A stretch of DNA of 64,000 nt from NCBI RefSeq assembly GCF_038051945.1, contig NZ_CP150302.1:6014001-6078000 (forward strand). Direction: 5' to 3'. The stretch is from Paenibacillus sp. FSL H3-0469. Lineage in GTDB: Bacteria > Bacillota > Bacilli > Paenibacillales > Paenibacillaceae. The notes beneath the pieces are model-generated. The model did no database searches. It was not told the DNA's origin and worked only from the letters and a program-made list of their open reading frames with translations. Of this stretch, positions 16,338 to 26,221 are shown piece by piece; the stretch's first letter is position 1; the number at the start of each line of letters is the position of its first letter. The position numbers and the translations under genes were made by a program.

Positions 16338-18616
16338 ATAAATTATTAATATTATTTCTAACGTTTTCTCTTTTTGCCTCGTTATTTGTTGGAAATAAAT
16401 TGGTAGTAGCAGCGGAAGCTCAAAGTGCGACAATCTCAGTACCTGCAAACACTGGGCTTATAGGAAATAATAATGCTGTAAAATCATTCAGTTTGGATTT
16501 GCCAAGTGGTGTAAGTGCTGTATCAATTAATACAGGAAGTTTTAAATATTCTGGAAATAATAAATTGAATGGGAATATTACACTCGAAAATGGAAAAGTA
16601 ACTTTTAAGTTAGACGGTGTTGCCAACACAAAGACGCTCTCCAATGTTACTGGTTATCGAGGCTCTTTCCAAGTATACTATCAGGCAAACCCAAGTAACT
16701 CCATTTGGAGATATTCAGATGGAGTGCGCTGGCAAATCAATGAATATGACGAAGCAAATAATGGAATGAAAACTTACGATAAGCCTGCTGAAGATAACTC
16801 ATTCCCATCAGCTCTTCCACCCAGAACTGTTGTTACAGCTGCACCACCTCAAGACATGGATTACTTAAAATGGTATGACGGATCACAAACTAATGCTATT
16901 GATTCTCAATATGTTGTTACGAATACTATCACTCCACATGTACACTCCGGATTATCTTCTAGTTATATTAAAGAAATACCAAAGTTTAAAAATGGTAGAG
17001 TTATTGTCAACTATGCTATTCCATATTTAGTTGACTCTACAGGTAAAATAGTAACACAGTCCTATACAAATCAATCTGCAGACGCAACACATCCCCTTGT
17101 AGGACATGCCGAGGGAAGGAAATACGAAGTCAAAGCTGCCTACTACTACACCGCCGACGCCAAAGTCCCAACCTATAGCTACAGCGGCAGCGTATCCTTT
17201 AGCTACACGCCTATTACCGAACCCACCCTAGACGGCGGAGTAAGCATCCTCAAGCCTTCGCCCAATCCGGCGAAGTTTGAGGGGAAGGACACGGAGGTAT
17301 CCTTGAGAGTCAAGGGAGACCTTTTGGCTTACGATAATTCATCTAACATCGAGGAATGGATATTTTATGCGAAGGAGACTGGCTCAAGTGATGTGAAGAC
17401 AAAGAAGGATTATGGCAAGGTTCTGAACAGCACGCAGACCTTCGATAATTTTGTCATCCCTAAGAGCAGGGGAAGCAATGTGAAGCAAGAGTATACTCTT
17501 ACCGTTACCGTGCGGTTCATAAAGCCGGTAGTGACCGAGAATGGCACCGTTTCATCTCTGTCCAAAACAATGAAGGCAACCGTAGAAGTCTCAGACACTC
17601 CTGCCCCCACAACACCACCGCCAGCCAATAACAATAAGCCGCCTAAAGCGGTACTCGATGTGTCTGAAGAGGTCATGGCAGGGGAAGAAACCTTGATCTA
17701 TGGTAAGGATTCATATGATCCAGACGGAACGATTGTAGATTATAAATACAATACCCCTGGAGCTGTGGAGCCGGTTAGTGGTCCGTTCGGCTGGACCTGG
17801 TATCCGTTAAGTGCTCTCGGCCAGCATTCCGTGCGCCTAACCGTAACGGATAACGGAGGGTTGACCGGGTCAACCAGCGCCAAATTGGTTGTCATCCAGC
17901 CTATCCCTAGAGCGGAAATCTTCATAGACGGAACCAAAAAACAAAACCGGAAAGTTACCTTGGTAAGCAAAAGCCGAAGCCCGGAGCATTATCCTATTGA
18001 TGAAACGAAGACGCAGTGGACCATTTCACCGGTTTCCGGCGGTACTGCCGGAGATATTAAATACTTGGGGAATCTCTCAGGGATAAACACCAAAGATGTA
18101 TTGTTTAAGAAGCCGGGGACATACAAAGCGACCCTCACAGTAACGAATACTGCCGGGTTTGGCGACTCTACTAGTATGATCTTTGAGATTGTTCCCGATG
18201 AACCGCCTGTAGTGTATATCTCGGTTCCCAATAAGATTTATCGAGATCCCACTCAAGGCAATATAGCCAGCGCTGCGCTTACAGATATGTCCTTCTCACC
18301 GGATTATGATTTTCTGGATCGCCGTATTTGGGAGTACAGATACGATTCCAATAACGACGGCAATTTTGGGGATGAAGCTTGGGTGATATTCAGCAATGAG
18401 AATAAGACAGTCTTTAATTTGCAGTTGAGTAGTGTGGGTAGATATGAAGTGAAGCTTACCGTCATTGAAGAGTTCGATCAGCCAACCATAGCAGAATTGG
18501 TTACGGAAGCTGACCGGAGATCTGCGGATTCCTATAGCAGTGTTCCCGCGCAGCCCTTGGCAGAACGAGTCGTCGAGGTGTACAACCGGGTACCTGTTGT
18601 GGACTGGTCGTGGTAA
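16334..18616 (+). CDS. Large secreted protein with PKD-type Ig domain
   Basis: A 760-residue exported protein: signal peptide (LLILFLTFSLFASLFVGNKLVVAAEA), an N-terminal beta-rich region, a Pro-rich hinge near residue 430 (APTTPPPANNNKPPK), then a PKD domain (YGKDSYDPDGTIVDYKY ... LGQHSVRLTVTDNGGLTGS) and a second Ig-like region. PKD domains mediate extracellular contacts. The first third of the gene, to about base 17100, is strongly AT-rich, while the rest matches the genome, suggesting a mosaic origin. It overlaps the preceding gene by four bases. Position after a Tad operon suggests a pilus-associated adhesin (inference). Confidence 0.65.
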   Translation: MNKLLILFLTFSLFASLFVGNKLVVAAEAQSATISVPANTGLIGNNNAVKSFSLDLPSGVSAVSINTGSFKYSGNNKLNGNITLENGKVTFKLDGVANTKTLSNVTGYRGSFQVYYQANPSNSIWRYSDGVRWQINEYDEANNGMKTYDKPAEDNSFPSALPPRTVVTAAPPQDMDYLKWYDGSQTNAIDSQYVVTNTITPHVHSGLSSSYIKEIPKFKNGRVIVNYAIPYLVDSTGKIVTQSYTNQSADATHPLVGHAEGRKYEVKAAYYYTADAKVPTYSYSGSVSFSYTPITEPTLDGGVSILKPSPNPAKFEGKDTEVSLRVKGDLLAYDNSSNIEEWIFYAKETGSSDVKTKKDYGKVLNSTQTFDNFVIPKSRGSNVKQEYTLTVTVRFIKPVVTENGTVSSLSKTMKATVEVSDTPAPTTPPPANNNKPPKAVLDVSEEVMAGEETLIYGKDSYDPDGTIVDYKYNTPGAVEPVSGPFGWTWYPLSALGQHSVRLTVTDNGGLTGSTSAKLVVIQPIPRAEIFIDGTKKQNRKVTLVSKSRSPEHYPIDETKTQWTISPVSGGTAGDIKYLGNLSGINTKDVLFKKPGTYKATLTVTNTAGFGDSTSMIFEIVPDEPPVVYISVPNKIYRDPTQGNIASAALTDMSFSPDYDFLDRRIWEYRYDSNNDGNFGDEAWVIFSNENKTVFNLQLSSVGRYEVKLTVIEEFDQPTIAELVTEADRRSADSYSSVPAQPLAERVVEVYNRVPVVDWSW

Positions 18617-18633
18617 ATGAAGGAGAATCGAGA

Positions 18634-21600
18634 ATGAAGACATTTATAGAGCGGATGACGATGTACATTCTAGTGATGGTGCTCTTGGTGCCATCCATAG
18701 GCATAAAGACGGACAAGGCAGCAGCTGCCGGAGAGATTATTGAATTTAACGAATACACCGTTCCGGCCCGAAGTCTAACCGGTTCCCGTGGCCCCATCAA
18801 ATATGAGGGCGAAGATAACTGGTATCCAAGCAAGATGTATGTCGATATGCCAGCGAATACATTTAATGTGAAATGGGATAAAGTACGTAACTTCTTTTAC
18901 ATTACCATGAGCAACAGCTACATGCCTACTCGATGGGAGATGTATCGTGAGGGGTTGGGGGGGCAACCCAAGAACTTCAACACAGACCGATCTTACCATG
19001 GGTACACTACTTATTGGAGTCAGTCAATGGAGATTGTTTATAAGGATGGCTCATCGTCTCAAATCAATGGAGTGGCGACAGGGCCGGGGGGGTATATGTT
19101 TCAGAATCGGGATTTGTCCGGATATCATAATGCTTTAGCGGGTGAATTCAATAATGTTACAAGTAGCCCGATGTGGTACGGGAAAATTATCTTGAGTCCT
19201 GATTGGCCGGACGGTTATTATCTGGATTGGAATTCCACCAGTATTATCCCCTATTCGGAATATGTTGTGGGTGTCGGCAATAGAGTTCCTGCTTACTTAA
19301 GAATTACGTTTAATTTTGCCGAGGTATATCAGACGTTCGACAAGTGGAATTTTAAAAGCACAGAACATTATCCTTATGGTGTTTCTGATGTGCAGATGAT
19401 CCCGTTATCGACCAACAAGAAACCCAATCTCACACTGACTTCACAGAACGGGCAAAACATCATCAATGATGCCGGACTGAGCACATTCAACGTGGAAGGA
19501 TACGTGCAAGACCCGGACAACGATACCGTCGATGTCATTGCGGAGATTCCGAATGTGTTCTATAAAAAAATCACATTGGCCAATACGGGCTCTGCAAAAA
19601 ATTTCACCATTCCCATTGATGTTTTAAATGAGGGGATTCCGCCTGGGTGGTACAACGTCAACGTGAAGGTAGTCGATCCGTTTAACCTGAAAGCGGAAGC
19701 CTCCACTTCCTTTAGCGTGACCAACCGGCTGAGGAACAAAGCTTTCTTGCTTATTAATAGCCTGATTGATATCAGTACCTCCTATGCCGATTACGAGAAT
19801 GACGGCAAATATGCAGAGCGGTACCGCTATGATCAGGACCCGGCTATTTTTGATAACTCCATGGGGATGATCTGGGACAGCGGATTGTGGCGTGATAGCA
19901 AGTATCCGTCATTTCCCTTCAGCGGCGCTTATACGGCTACCTTTCAAGCGAGGGATAATCCGAAGGGAGATGACCGGTTTGATAATTACCGTATGTGGAG
20001 CCGGGACAACTTATCCAGCATGACGTTCATGGTTCACCGGAAGCCGGTTGCCTTGTTCTCAGCGAAGCTGATCGGCGGTACGCTGCAGCTTACAGACAGC
20101 TCCTATGATCTGGACCATATGTCGAGTCCCGCTAAGGGGCTGGTGAGCTGGCAATGGCAATGGCGCAAGGCGGGGAATGAAGTGTGGACTGAGGGACAGC
20201 CACCTGCACAGCTCCCATCGGGCGAAGCCTATGAGATCCGGCTGCGTGTCCGGGACATTGATGGCCCTAACGGCTTCGGGGTTTGGAGTGACTGGATGCA
20301 GCAGAGTGTGGGCAGTGCAGCTAACCTGCCGCCGGTCGCTCTATTCACAGTGAGTCCGACTAATGTCTCTTACCGCAAGGCAACGACTATTATAGATAAG
20401 TCCTTTGACCCGGATAATGATCCGCTCGATGTGTATTCCTGGACGGTTATAAAAGACGGCTGGCAGCAGGTATGGAGTTATTATTCGGGCGGTGCGGCTG
20501 TACCTCCGAATATCGCGGCCTTCGGCGTGGGATCTTACCAGATTAATCTGCAGGTTCACGATAACCGCGGACTCTGGTCGAATGTGTACAGCCAAACCGT
20601 GCAGGTCATTAATCACCCGCCTGCGGCCAGCTTTACGATGCCTAATGAGGTTTACCGGGATACGGTCATCAGCTTGAACAACCTGACCCCTGATCCGGAT
20701 GAAGATGGAGATGCCTTGCAGTATGGCTGGTATACCAAGCTTAATAATGATCCCTATTACTGGCGGGGGAGCAACCGGAATCAGGTATTCAGGGTGCAGG
20801 ACGTACTCAATGATTATGGGATTTCTGCTCAAAAAGCCATCTCCGACGGCTGGGAAATGAGACTGAACGCGACGGATGGAAGCCTCTATTCCTATGCCAC
20901 CCAGATGTTCAGCGTCAAAAACCATGTCCCGACAGCGGCAATCAACGGTCCGGCAGCGGTCAATCAATACGATACCCATACCTTCACTTCCTCCGATGCG
21001 GATGAAGATATAGCCGATCAGAGCAGCCTGAAGTATTACTGGCGGGTGACGGGAAGCGATCATAAGATCACACTTTTCCAGACTCCGGGTATCTCGCTTG
21101 CCTTCGATGAACTGGGAACCTATACGCTGGAGCACTGGGCCGTGGATCAGATTGGAGACAAGTCGAACATAGCCACACTTAAGGTGACGGTTAAAGAAAA
21201 CTTGGCTCCTAACATGACCCTTACGTATCCTGCTGGGACGGTGAAGACCCCTACGATTATCGATGCGGAAAAAGAAGGGGATCCGCTGATCAAGTGGACC
21301 TACTCCGACCCGGAGAATGATCCGCAGGAGAGCTACCGGCTGGAGTTCTTTACGAAGGACGGGCTGCTGGTCAAAACGGTAGAGAACGCCGACAGTACCG
21401 GATCAGTACGCCAGTATCAATTGCCGGATCAATCGCTGGACCGGTTCCTGCTCTATACCGTTCAGGGGCGGGCATTCTCCAAACGAAAGTGGTCTGAAAT
21501 CTCCAACGAAAAAGCCTTTATCATCGACAATCCGCCTAAGCCGGGATTCACCCTCATTACGGATACCGGAAAAGATGCGACCAAGGTACCGATCTACCGG

Positions 21601-22542
21601 ACGGATGTTCTAAACATCCAAAGCACAGCAACGGATGCAGATATTCCTAAGGGGGACAGCATCAGCCACCAGTATTTCTTGAAACCGGCGGTTGGAGCTG
21701 AGGCACTCTTAAATACACAAGTTAATTTCACCAAGCAGTTCACTTCTAACGGAACCTTCGCCCTGCGGCAGGTTGTCACAGATTCCTTAGGGCTGTACCG
21801 GGAGCTTATTCAAAATATTACAGTTGTGAATCGGCTACCAGTGGTGAACATCACTTACCCGTCAAGCAGCGTGTCCACCAAGCCGACTATTGTAAGTACT
21901 CTAACGCCAATCATCAAATGGGATTATCAAGATGAAGATGGGGACCCGCAGCAACGCTTCAGGGTTCGGATCATCGACTCGACCAATGGTCAGGTGATTG
22001 GATCTGGAGAGCAAAATTCAAGTGATAATCAATGGCAAGTTCCGGTGGGTAGGCTTGTTGAGAACGTAAAATATGTTGTGGAAATGGAGGTTTATGACGG
22101 ATTTGAATGGAGTAATGTGTCTGCGAAAAAATTCATGATGGTCAACCTGCTTAGTATCAAGGGGGCTGTCCAGCATACAGAGGAGTGGAACGGCAACCGG
22201 CAGGCATACAATATGAAGCAAAGCGGCTCGCCTGAAAGTCCGCGGGGGTATAATGTCTATTGGGCTGGCGAGAAGTTTGTGCTGCAGGGGACAGCTACCG
22301 GATTGCCTGATACCGTGCAAGTCACAATGACCGGAGGATATACGGCTGCGCTGAGTCCGGCCGGGAGCGATAAGACCATGTGGACTGGTGAGCTGGCGGA
22401 TCCATCGTTCGAACAGCTGCCGGATGGTCCGGTTACTTTTACCTTCACCGCTACCAATGAGTATCAGACCAAGGTGGATACGGTGACGGTAACGATTCTC
22501 GGAGACTGGACAGAATATTATCAGAGCCATCGTATAAAATAA
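18634..22542 (+). CDS. Giant secreted protein with repeated PKD/Ig-like domains
   Basis: ATG at 18634 has AAGGAGA upstream and gives a 1302-residue product with a signal sequence (MYILVMVLLVPSIGIKTDKAAA). After an N-terminal region rich in Trp/Tyr, several PKD-like modules follow, recognisable by PDNDPLDVYSWTV, PDEDGDALQYGWY and DADEDIADQSSLKYYW, then fibronectin-III-like segments (WTYSDPENDPQESYRLEFFT; WDYQDEDGDPQQRFRVRI). The C-terminal ~110 residues form another module. No LPXTG or S-layer motif was seen, so attachment to the surface may depend on partners. With the two preceding genes it forms a secreted trio behind the Tad operon. Confidence 0.65.
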   Translation: MKTFIERMTMYILVMVLLVPSIGIKTDKAAAAGEIIEFNEYTVPARSLTGSRGPIKYEGEDNWYPSKMYVDMPANTFNVKWDKVRNFFYITMSNSYMPTRWEMYREGLGGQPKNFNTDRSYHGYTTYWSQSMEIVYKDGSSSQINGVATGPGGYMFQNRDLSGYHNALAGEFNNVTSSPMWYGKIILSPDWPDGYYLDWNSTSIIPYSEYVVGVGNRVPAYLRITFNFAEVYQTFDKWNFKSTEHYPYGVSDVQMIPLSTNKKPNLTLTSQNGQNIINDAGLSTFNVEGYVQDPDNDTVDVIAEIPNVFYKKITLANTGSAKNFTIPIDVLNEGIPPGWYNVNVKVVDPFNLKAEASTSFSVTNRLRNKAFLLINSLIDISTSYADYENDGKYAERYRYDQDPAIFDNSMGMIWDSGLWRDSKYPSFPFSGAYTATFQARDNPKGDDRFDNYRMWSRDNLSSMTFMVHRKPVALFSAKLIGGTLQLTDSSYDLDHMSSPAKGLVSWQWQWRKAGNEVWTEGQPPAQLPSGEAYEIRLRVRDIDGPNGFGVWSDWMQQSVGSAANLPPVALFTVSPTNVSYRKATTIIDKSFDPDNDPLDVYSWTVIKDGWQQVWSYYSGGAAVPPNIAAFGVGSYQINLQVHDNRGLWSNVYSQTVQVINHPPAASFTMPNEVYRDTVISLNNLTPDPDEDGDALQYGWYTKLNNDPYYWRGSNRNQVFRVQDVLNDYGISAQKAISDGWEMRLNATDGSLYSYATQMFSVKNHVPTAAINGPAAVNQYDTHTFTSSDADEDIADQSSLKYYWRVTGSDHKITLFQTPGISLAFDELGTYTLEHWAVDQIGDKSNIATLKVTVKENLAPNMTLTYPAGTVKTPTIIDAEKEGDPLIKWTYSDPENDPQESYRLEFFTKDGLLVKTVENADSTGSVRQYQLPDQSLDRFLLYTVQGRAFSKRKWSEISNEKAFIIDNPPKPGFTLITDTGKDATKVPIYRTDVLNIQSTATDADIPKGDSISHQYFLKPAVGAEALLNTQVNFTKQFTSNGTFALRQVVTDSLGLYRELIQNITVVNRLPVVNITYPSSSVSTKPTIVSTLTPIIKWDYQDEDGDPQQRFRVRIIDSTNGQVIGSGEQNSSDNQWQVPVGRLVENVKYVVEMEVYDGFEWSNVSAKKFMMVNLLSIKGAVQHTEEWNGNRQAYNMKQSGSPESPRGYNVYWAGEKFVLQGTATGLPDTVQVTMTGGYTAALSPAGSDKTMWTGELADPSFEQLPDGPVTFTFTATNEYQTKVDTVTVTILGDWTEYYQSHRIK

Positions 22543-22620
22543 CGCGGGACGCAGTCCTTATGCCTTATGCTCTACAGTGAGTTTTGTTTCACCCGGATTA
22601 AGCGGGCGGAGGGTGATCGT

Positions 22621-23265
22621 TTAGACGATTCCCTCGGCCCGTTCTTCATGCAGCCGCAGTCTTGCGGCTGTATAATCTGCCGGATTAGTAGCTTGGGGGT
22701 TATGTAGACTAGAACTTTGAAGGGCCGCAGTATGACTCAGGTGCATATAGTAAGAGAGTTTGCCGCTGAATATTTTGTGGGCATTCAAGGATAAAGCGAA
22801 ATCCTCCGGAGTCACGAAGCAGGAGGGCTTGGCTACCGGATGAACAGTGGTTTCCTCCAATACTGAGGCGACGAACTGGGAACAGAAGTAAGCGTTCTCC
22901 CGGTCAATCCGGATGTTCAGCAGCACTCCGACCAGACCGAGCAGGTGATATTTATAACGCTCCTGATTCTGCATCATACCCTGGACATGGTTATACATAG
23001 TGTCATAATCTTCCTCACTGACTCTGAGCTGGTATATGGCACAGTCTGTACTGCTATAGAACGGATGGATGAAGTTCTCGTGGATCAGTCCGGCGATAAA
23101 CGGGTTGTACACTTTTTTCCGGCCGAAGCTGTAGACCTCGCGCAGTTCACTGTCAAAAGCAATCGAGGCGTGATTCAGCTCTGCTTTGGTGAACCATTTA
23201 ATAATTCCGCTGAAGGCCGTGCCCGTTCCGGTCAGTACAATATAAATATCTCTGTTTACAGTCAT
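22621..23265 (-). CDS. Permuted papain-like fold hydrolase (YycO/YiiX-like)
   Basis: ATG at 23265 follows AAAGGATG; a longer frame reaches 23361 but without such a site. The 214-residue protein carries ELNHASIAFD near its start, with the candidate catalytic His, and YFCSQFVASVLEE around residue 125, with the candidate Cys. This His-before-Cys order is that of circularly permuted NlpC/P60-type proteins such as YycO. No signal peptide is visible, so it may be cytoplasmic. Substrate unknown. It converges with the giant secreted protein gene. Confidence 0.65.
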   Translation of the reverse strand: MTVNRDIYIVLTGTGTAFSGIIKWFTKAELNHASIAFDSELREVYSFGRKKVYNPFIAGLIHENFIHPFYSSTDCAIYQLRVSEEDYDTMYNHVQGMMQNQERYKYHLLGLVGVLLNIRIDRENAYFCSQFVASVLEETTVHPVAKPSCFVTPEDFALSLNAHKIFSGKLSYYMHLSHTAALQSSSLHNPQATNPADYTAARLRLHEERAEGIV

Positions 23266-23523
23266 CTTCCGACATCCTTTCTGCTGGAAATTATGGATAA
23301 TCCGGCTAAAATTCCGCTGAGGTATCTCCATCTTACTGTATATATCCGCTTTGTAAAACAAACTTTAGTCTTAATTAGGAACTAGACTTAAGGCTAAGTC
23401 TCTCAACCCTCTGCGGCATCCTCCGAAATTCTTCCGAAACATTGCCAAGCTGGCAAAAGAGTGCATAGACCGGGCGGAAGCCGCTAATTATAAGCTGTCT
23501 GGAACTGCGGCCTGCAAAAACAA

Positions 23524-23553
23524 TTGGAAATGCTTCCACTTCCGTGATACAAT
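23524..23553 (+). promoter_or_regulatory. Probable promoter of transketolase gene
   Basis: TTGGAA (23524-23529) and TACAAT (23548-23553) with an 18-bp spacer, 43 bp before the tkt start. Matches a SigA-type promoter with a weak -35. Confidence 0.45.
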
Positions 23554-23595
23554 AATAGTCAAAATGACATTCTTGATTCGAGGAGGATTATTGTA

Positions 23596-25644
23596 ATGAC
23601 TGAACAAGCAAAAGATCAAGCCATTCATAAAGAAGAGAACTCAACGGTGGACAACCTGGCCATCACTACGATCCGTACACTTGCCATTGATGCCATTGAA
23701 AAGGCAAATTCCGGCCATCCGGGTATGCCGATGGGCTCCGCTCCTATGGGATATCAATTGTTCGCCAAGACAATGAATCATAACCCGGACCACCCGACTT
23801 GGGTCAACCGTGACCGTTTTGTGTTGTCTGCGGGACATGGCTCCATGCTCCTCTACAGCTTGCTGCACCTCAGCGGCTATGATCTGCCTATGGAAGAATT
23901 GAAGCAGTTCCGCCAATGGGGCAGCTTAACTCCGGGACATCCGGAAGTCGGACACACTGCCGGTGTAGATGCAACAACTGGTCCGCTTGGACAAGGAATT
24001 GGTATGGCTGTAGGTATGGCAATGGCTGAAGCACAGCTGGGTGCGACTTACAATAAAGATGAACATAACGTGATTGACCATTATACGTACGCCATCTGCG
24101 GCGACGGCGATTTGATGGAAGGGATCTCTTCCGAGTCTGCTTCACTTGCCGGACACCTGAAGCTGGGCAAGCTGATTGTAATGTACGATTCGAATGATAT
24201 CTCCCTTGACGGCAAGCTGAACCTTGCATTCTCCGAGAATGTTGCTAAGCGTTTTGAAGCTTACGGCTGGCAGGTTCTGCGCGTAGAAGACGGTAACGAT
24301 CTTCCTGCACTGGCTAAGGCTCTTGAAGAGGCTCAAGCAGACAGCAGCAAGCCTACACTGATCGAAGTGAAGACTGTCATCGGCTACGGCAGCCCGAACA
24401 AGCAAGGTAAAGGCGGCCACGGCGGTACTCACGGCTCCCCGCTGGGTGCTGATGAAACGAAGCTGACGAAGGAATACTACAAATGGGTATATGAAGAAGA
24501 TTTCTATGTACCGGATGAAGTCCGCGCCAGCTTTGCTGAAGTGAAGGCCAAAGGGATCGCCGCTAACAAAGCATGGGATGAGAAATTTGCAGCATACAAA
24601 AAAGTATATCCAGAGCTTGCTGCACAGCTCGAAACTGCACTAAGCGGTGAGCTTCCTGCAGGCTGGGATGCCAATCTTCCATTCTACAAAGCAGAAGACA
24701 AAGCTGTCTCTACCCGTGTAGCTTCCGGTAATGCGCTGAACGGATTGACTGGCGGTATCCCGCAGCTGGTAGGGGGTTCTGCCGATCTGGAGAGCTCGAC
24801 CATGACGCATTTGAACGGTCTGTCCCAATTCACCTCCGAATCCTATGACGGCCGTAACATCTACTTCGGCGTACGTGAATTCGGAATGGCTGCAGCCATG
24901 AACGGAATTGCCCTGCACACTGGTCTTAAGGTATTCGGCGGTACGTTCTTCGTATTCACAGATTACCTGCGTCCGGCTGTCCGTCTGGCTTCCATCATGA
25001 AGCTGCCGGTAACCTATGTGCTTACTCATGACAGTATTGCTGTCGGTGAAGACGGCCCTACCCATGAGCCGATTGAACAGCTTGCTTCCCTGCGTATCAT
25101 TCCAGGTCTGACGGTTATTCGTCCGGCTGATGCCAACGAAACCTCTGCCGCTTGGGCATACGCTATGGAGAACACCGCTAATCCGGTAGCACTGGTACTG
25201 ACCCGCCAGAACCTGCCGATCCTGGCTGGAACTGTGGACGGTGTGCGCGACAACATCAAACGCGGCGGATATGTGGTATCTGATTCCAAGAACGGTACTC
25301 CGCAGGCACAGATCATTGCTACAGGCTCTGAAGTACAGCTGGCGGTTAAGGCTCAGGCTGCACTTGCCGAAGAAGGCATTGATGTTCGTGTTATCAGCTT
25401 GCCGAGCTGGGATCTGTTCGAGAAGCAGGATAAAGCATACCGCGATTCCGTGATCCTGCCTGAAGTAAAAGCCCGTCTGGCCATCGAAATGGCACAAACC
25501 TTCGGCTGGGAACGTTATACAGGCGATCAGGGTGACATTCTGGGAATCACTACCTTCGGCGCTTCCGCCCCTGGCGACACTGTAATCAGAGAATACGGCT
25601 TCACTGTAGAAAATGTAGTCAGCCGCGTAAAAGCGCTGCTATAA
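23596..25644 (+). CDS. tkt: Transketolase
   Basis: Transketolase transfers two-carbon ketol units in the pentose phosphate pathway using thiamine diphosphate. Length 682 is normal. Visible motifs: NSGHPGMPMG, SAGHGSMLLYSLLHL, TTGPLGQGIGMAVGMA, the TPP box AICGDGDLMEGISSE, HGGTHGSPLG, GVREFGMAAAMNGIALH and SIAVGEDGPTHEPIEQL. The start ATG follows GAGGAGGATTATTGTA. The codon usage is strongly biased, as expected for a highly expressed gene. ppnP follows 35 bp later. Confidence 0.97.
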   Translation: MTEQAKDQAIHKEENSTVDNLAITTIRTLAIDAIEKANSGHPGMPMGSAPMGYQLFAKTMNHNPDHPTWVNRDRFVLSAGHGSMLLYSLLHLSGYDLPMEELKQFRQWGSLTPGHPEVGHTAGVDATTGPLGQGIGMAVGMAMAEAQLGATYNKDEHNVIDHYTYAICGDGDLMEGISSESASLAGHLKLGKLIVMYDSNDISLDGKLNLAFSENVAKRFEAYGWQVLRVEDGNDLPALAKALEEAQADSSKPTLIEVKTVIGYGSPNKQGKGGHGGTHGSPLGADETKLTKEYYKWVYEEDFYVPDEVRASFAEVKAKGIAANKAWDEKFAAYKKVYPELAAQLETALSGELPAGWDANLPFYKAEDKAVSTRVASGNALNGLTGGIPQLVGGSADLESSTMTHLNGLSQFTSESYDGRNIYFGVREFGMAAAMNGIALHTGLKVFGGTFFVFTDYLRPAVRLASIMKLPVTYVLTHDSIAVGEDGPTHEPIEQLASLRIIPGLTVIRPADANETSAAWAYAMENTANPVALVLTRQNLPILAGTVDGVRDNIKRGGYVVSDSKNGTPQAQIIATGSEVQLAVKAQAALAEEGIDVRVISLPSWDLFEKQDKAYRDSVILPEVKARLAIEMAQTFGWERYTGDQGDILGITTFGASAPGDTVIREYGFTVENVVSRVKALL

Positions 25645-25679
25645 TAGACGGATCTAAGAACAAAGGGGAGAATAAGCAT

Positions 25680-25997
25680 ATGAGTCAGTTCACCAACGCG
25701 ACAATTCAAAAAGCAGCCAATATTTATTACGACGGAAAAGTGACCAGCCGTACAGTTACTCTGGAAGACGGCACTAAGGTGACACTCGGCATTATGCTGC
25801 CTGGCGTATACGAATTCGGCACAGATGGCCCCGAGACGATGGAGATTCTCTCCGGCAAGCTCAAGGTGCTGCTTCCCGGCACTGAGGTGTGGAAGGACAT
25901 TGACGGAGCAGAGACCTTCCATGTTCCCGGCAACTCCAAATTTGCCCTGGAAGTATTCGCATTAACTGATTATTGCTGTTCTTACCCGATTGTATAA
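25680..25997 (+). CDS. ppnP: Pyrimidine/purine nucleoside phosphorylase PpnP
   Basis: A 105-residue single-domain cupin (formerly DUF1255/YaiE/UPF0345). Recognisable segments: ANIYYDGKVTSRTV, GIMLPGVYEFGTDGPETMEI, GKLKVLLPG and FHVPGNSKFALEV. The family phosphorolyses several nucleosides to ribose-1-phosphate and base. Its place behind tkt fits pentose recycling. It begins behind AAAGGGGAG and ends at a strong terminator. Confidence 0.92.
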   Translation: MSQFTNATIQKAANIYYDGKVTSRTVTLEDGTKVTLGIMLPGVYEFGTDGPETMEILSGKLKVLLPGTEVWKDIDGAETFHVPGNSKFALEVFALTDYCCSYPIV

Positions 25998-26019
25998 AAT
26001 AAAGAATTGGAACATTGGA

Positions 26020-26055
26020 ATCCCCTGGCACCTTCGGCTGCCAGGGGATTTTTTT
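26020..26055 (+). terminator. Intrinsic terminator after ppnP
   Basis: Stem ATCCCCTGGCA / TGCCAGGGGAT (11 bp) with a short loop, followed by a run of seven T. Confidence 0.92.
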
Positions 26056-26133
26056 GCAGACAGACTAGCATTCGTTAACACGCTAGAGTCATAATACACG
26101 ATTCGACAAAAGATGAAGATATTCAGTCTATTA

Positions 26134-26162
26134 TTGACGAAATAGGTATATTCTCATATACT
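26134..26162 (+). promoter_or_regulatory. Promoter of M14 carboxypeptidase gene
   Basis: TTGACG (26134-26139), 17-bp spacer, TATACT (26157-26162): a near-consensus SigA promoter about 60 bp before the TTG start. Confidence 0.65.
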
Positions 26163-26221
26163 TCCACTATCCATTTGGGGAACTGGCACATTCTGCTAGG
26201 AATGATAGAGGAGATGAGAGG

